Origin: Dipylidium caninum
Taxonomy: Eukaryota; Platyhelminthes; Cestoda; Cyclophyllidea; Dipylidiidae
Reading direction: 5' to 3'
DNA length: 64,000 bases
Assembly: GCA_017562135.1 (NCBI GenBank)
Contig: QEYB01001389.1
Coordinates: 149,061-213,060 of the forward strand
The position numbers and the translations under genes are program-made. The notes under the pieces were generated by a model. It was not told where the DNA came from, ran no database searches, and worked only from the letters and a program-made list of their open reading frames with translations. Numbering within the stretch: position 1 is the stretch's first letter; each line of letters begins with the position of its first letter. Below are positions 62,401 to 64,000 of this stretch, piece after piece.

Positions 62401-64000
62401 CATATTCCAGAATGAGCGCTACTTTCCATGTTAAGACATCGTACACTAATTATTCACGGGTAGTAACGGTCATATACTTTAAACTACATCGATGGTATGT
62501 TTTGATACGATAGCCGCTATTTCAATGATTATAAAACCCTGGGGAGAAATTGTTGTCATCAACGAGTCTAGTGGAGAGACAAGCCGAGAACTACATTACA
62601 GTCGCATAACAAGAATAAGCATGGAGTAGAAGAATATTTACATAAATGGCATACCGGTTTCACGACTGCTCACCTAAATTACATTTACGGGATGGCGGTG
62701 AGTTGAGCCCATCAACTCCAGCCCTCAGGGAATTTTTAGGTCTGTCAATCGCAGTGGCCACAGTTTTAGCCTTGTCGCGGCCACAAACGCCAACTTTAAG
62801 TCTTTTATAAATTAAATTTAGTGTACCTTGCCCCGGCTTCGTTGTCGGCTGTTGCCAAAGTAGGCACCTTTGGTGGCAAGTTGCCGTTCCCTTCTCCGCC
62901 TTCTCCTCAACTTCTCACCTGTTTTGTGTGGTTCCACCACCCATCCAGTGATCAGGAAAACACCTCTTAGTCTGGATTTTATGCCACCTGCTACTTGCTT
63001 TCGACTATTGAACACAAACAGGGCACTTTCGAAAATTCGCTAAACACTCTGCTAAGTATCCTCATTTGTTTAGGAATAATCTTTTCGTTAGATAGTGTGG
63101 AGAGTTGAGGTAGGCAATTTTCTGTCATGATTCTCCCCTCACCTACTATTTTTTACCTAAATTGTGGCATGTTTTATTTAAACTAAGTGGCCGAAACGTG
63201 GTCTCGTTCCTGACGAGCTGCCAAAAGAGTGCACCACTTCTCATTGTTTAGAAGGATTCGGCGTTCGACTGGAGAGTGACCATGAGCACTTTCCTTCGAC
63301 CCCGCCTATGGAAAAGACATTTTACAATCACCTGCGTCTCCCCCATTGAAAAAATTCCTTATACGCGGACCCCGATCAAACAACGACGCCTCCTCCTTCA
63401 CCACTTTCGACCCGATTTTCCAGCCTGGGTCGGAGTAACTCACAGTGGCTACCCGCCGCCCTCCCTCTGCTCGTGAATGAAAGCTGTCCTGAGGTCTACC
63501 TTTGGCCAAAACAAGCATTCGAGAGCAAAATGCGACCTGCCACGCAGTCTAACTCCCTTTGGTGTGACAACTAAGGACCAGAAAGTGCGGCACGTTCAGT
63601 CCAGTGCCGAGCAAATGCCAATGGCAAGTTTCTGACATTTGTTCATTAAGACTTTAAGAACTGATGCCCTCAACTACACCACCTTTTAGTTTTGGCACAC
63701 TTTCTAGATTTCGAGTAGAGGCTGCGCAGTAAAGTGCCAAATCAATCATAAGTGCCAACTCCGCATCCATCCTCCTCTCCCTTGTCCCAGTTGTCATTAA
63801 AAAGTCCTTTCAGCGTCAGTGAGAATTCCACTTAGAAATCTCATGTATTGTTGGATATTTCGAGAAATCCGTAGAAGGACATTATGTGGGCTACCATTTT
63901 GGGCGGTTACAATTCCTTAGAAAATGATATAATCCATGTAAAACGTGTGACTAGTTATCTATGCAAGTTTTATGGTTGAATGGATCATATCTCTCTCTTT
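59478..64000. other. no firmly supported gene
   Basis: Further exons of the cadherin gene may lie here. The best candidate is a short frame near 61480-61579 (ADYYDKRGTGYVCALRKGK) before a GGTAGGT donor, but it has no cadherin signature. Other frames overlap on both strands and show no domain. Confidence 0.35.
60617..60634. repeat. (CA)n microsatellite
   Basis: Nine CA units without interruption. Confidence 0.8.

Overview
This is eukaryotic, intron-rich nuclear DNA, most likely from a parasitic flatworm and plausibly a tapeworm. The evidence is spliceosomal introns of two very different sizes (31-61 nt next to multi-kilobase ones), several animal-only protein families (nephrin-like Ig/FN3 receptor, cadherins), mitochondrial genes with presequences, and decayed mariner transposons. 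The species is inferred, not proven. No operons, rRNA, tRNA or CRISPR were found.

Layout. (1) 304-11476, plus strand: the 3' part of a nephrin/Sns-type adhesion receptor with Ig domains, FN3, one membrane span and a cytoplasmic tail. Its 5' end lies outside the window and its last exon was not found. A dead mariner lies in one intron. (2) 12042-17364: copy A of a ~5.3-kb duplicated segment carrying an NAA30 (N-alpha-acetyltransferase 30) gene on the minus strand. (3) 18.6-29.0 kb: a housekeeping island with ALAS (plus strand), MRPS18C (minus, rebuilt completely from four exons) and COASY (minus, seven exons). (4) 30016-35539: copy B of the duplicated segment, same orientation, with an intact 201-aa NAA30. 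(5) 35.5-49 kb: gene-poor DNA with one unrecognised 174-aa ORF, a fragment of an MCM3AP/GANP-type SAC3 gene and two more mariner relics. (6) 49.5-59.5 kb, plus strand: a cadherin with a signal peptide and several EC repeats. (7) 59.5-64 kb: nothing firmly supported.

ALAS, MRPS18C and COASY are all mitochondria-related (heme synthesis, mitoribosome, coenzyme A). The coenzyme A route supplies the CoA used for the succinyl-CoA that ALAS consumes. There is no sign that they are co-regulated.

The main point of interest is the NAA30 duplication. Exons and one 93-bp noncoding block are nearly or fully identical between the copies, while the rest has drifted visibly, and most coding differences are synonymous. 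Several otherwise good genes carry single-base frameshifts, so base-level assembly errors must be excluded before any gene here is called broken.
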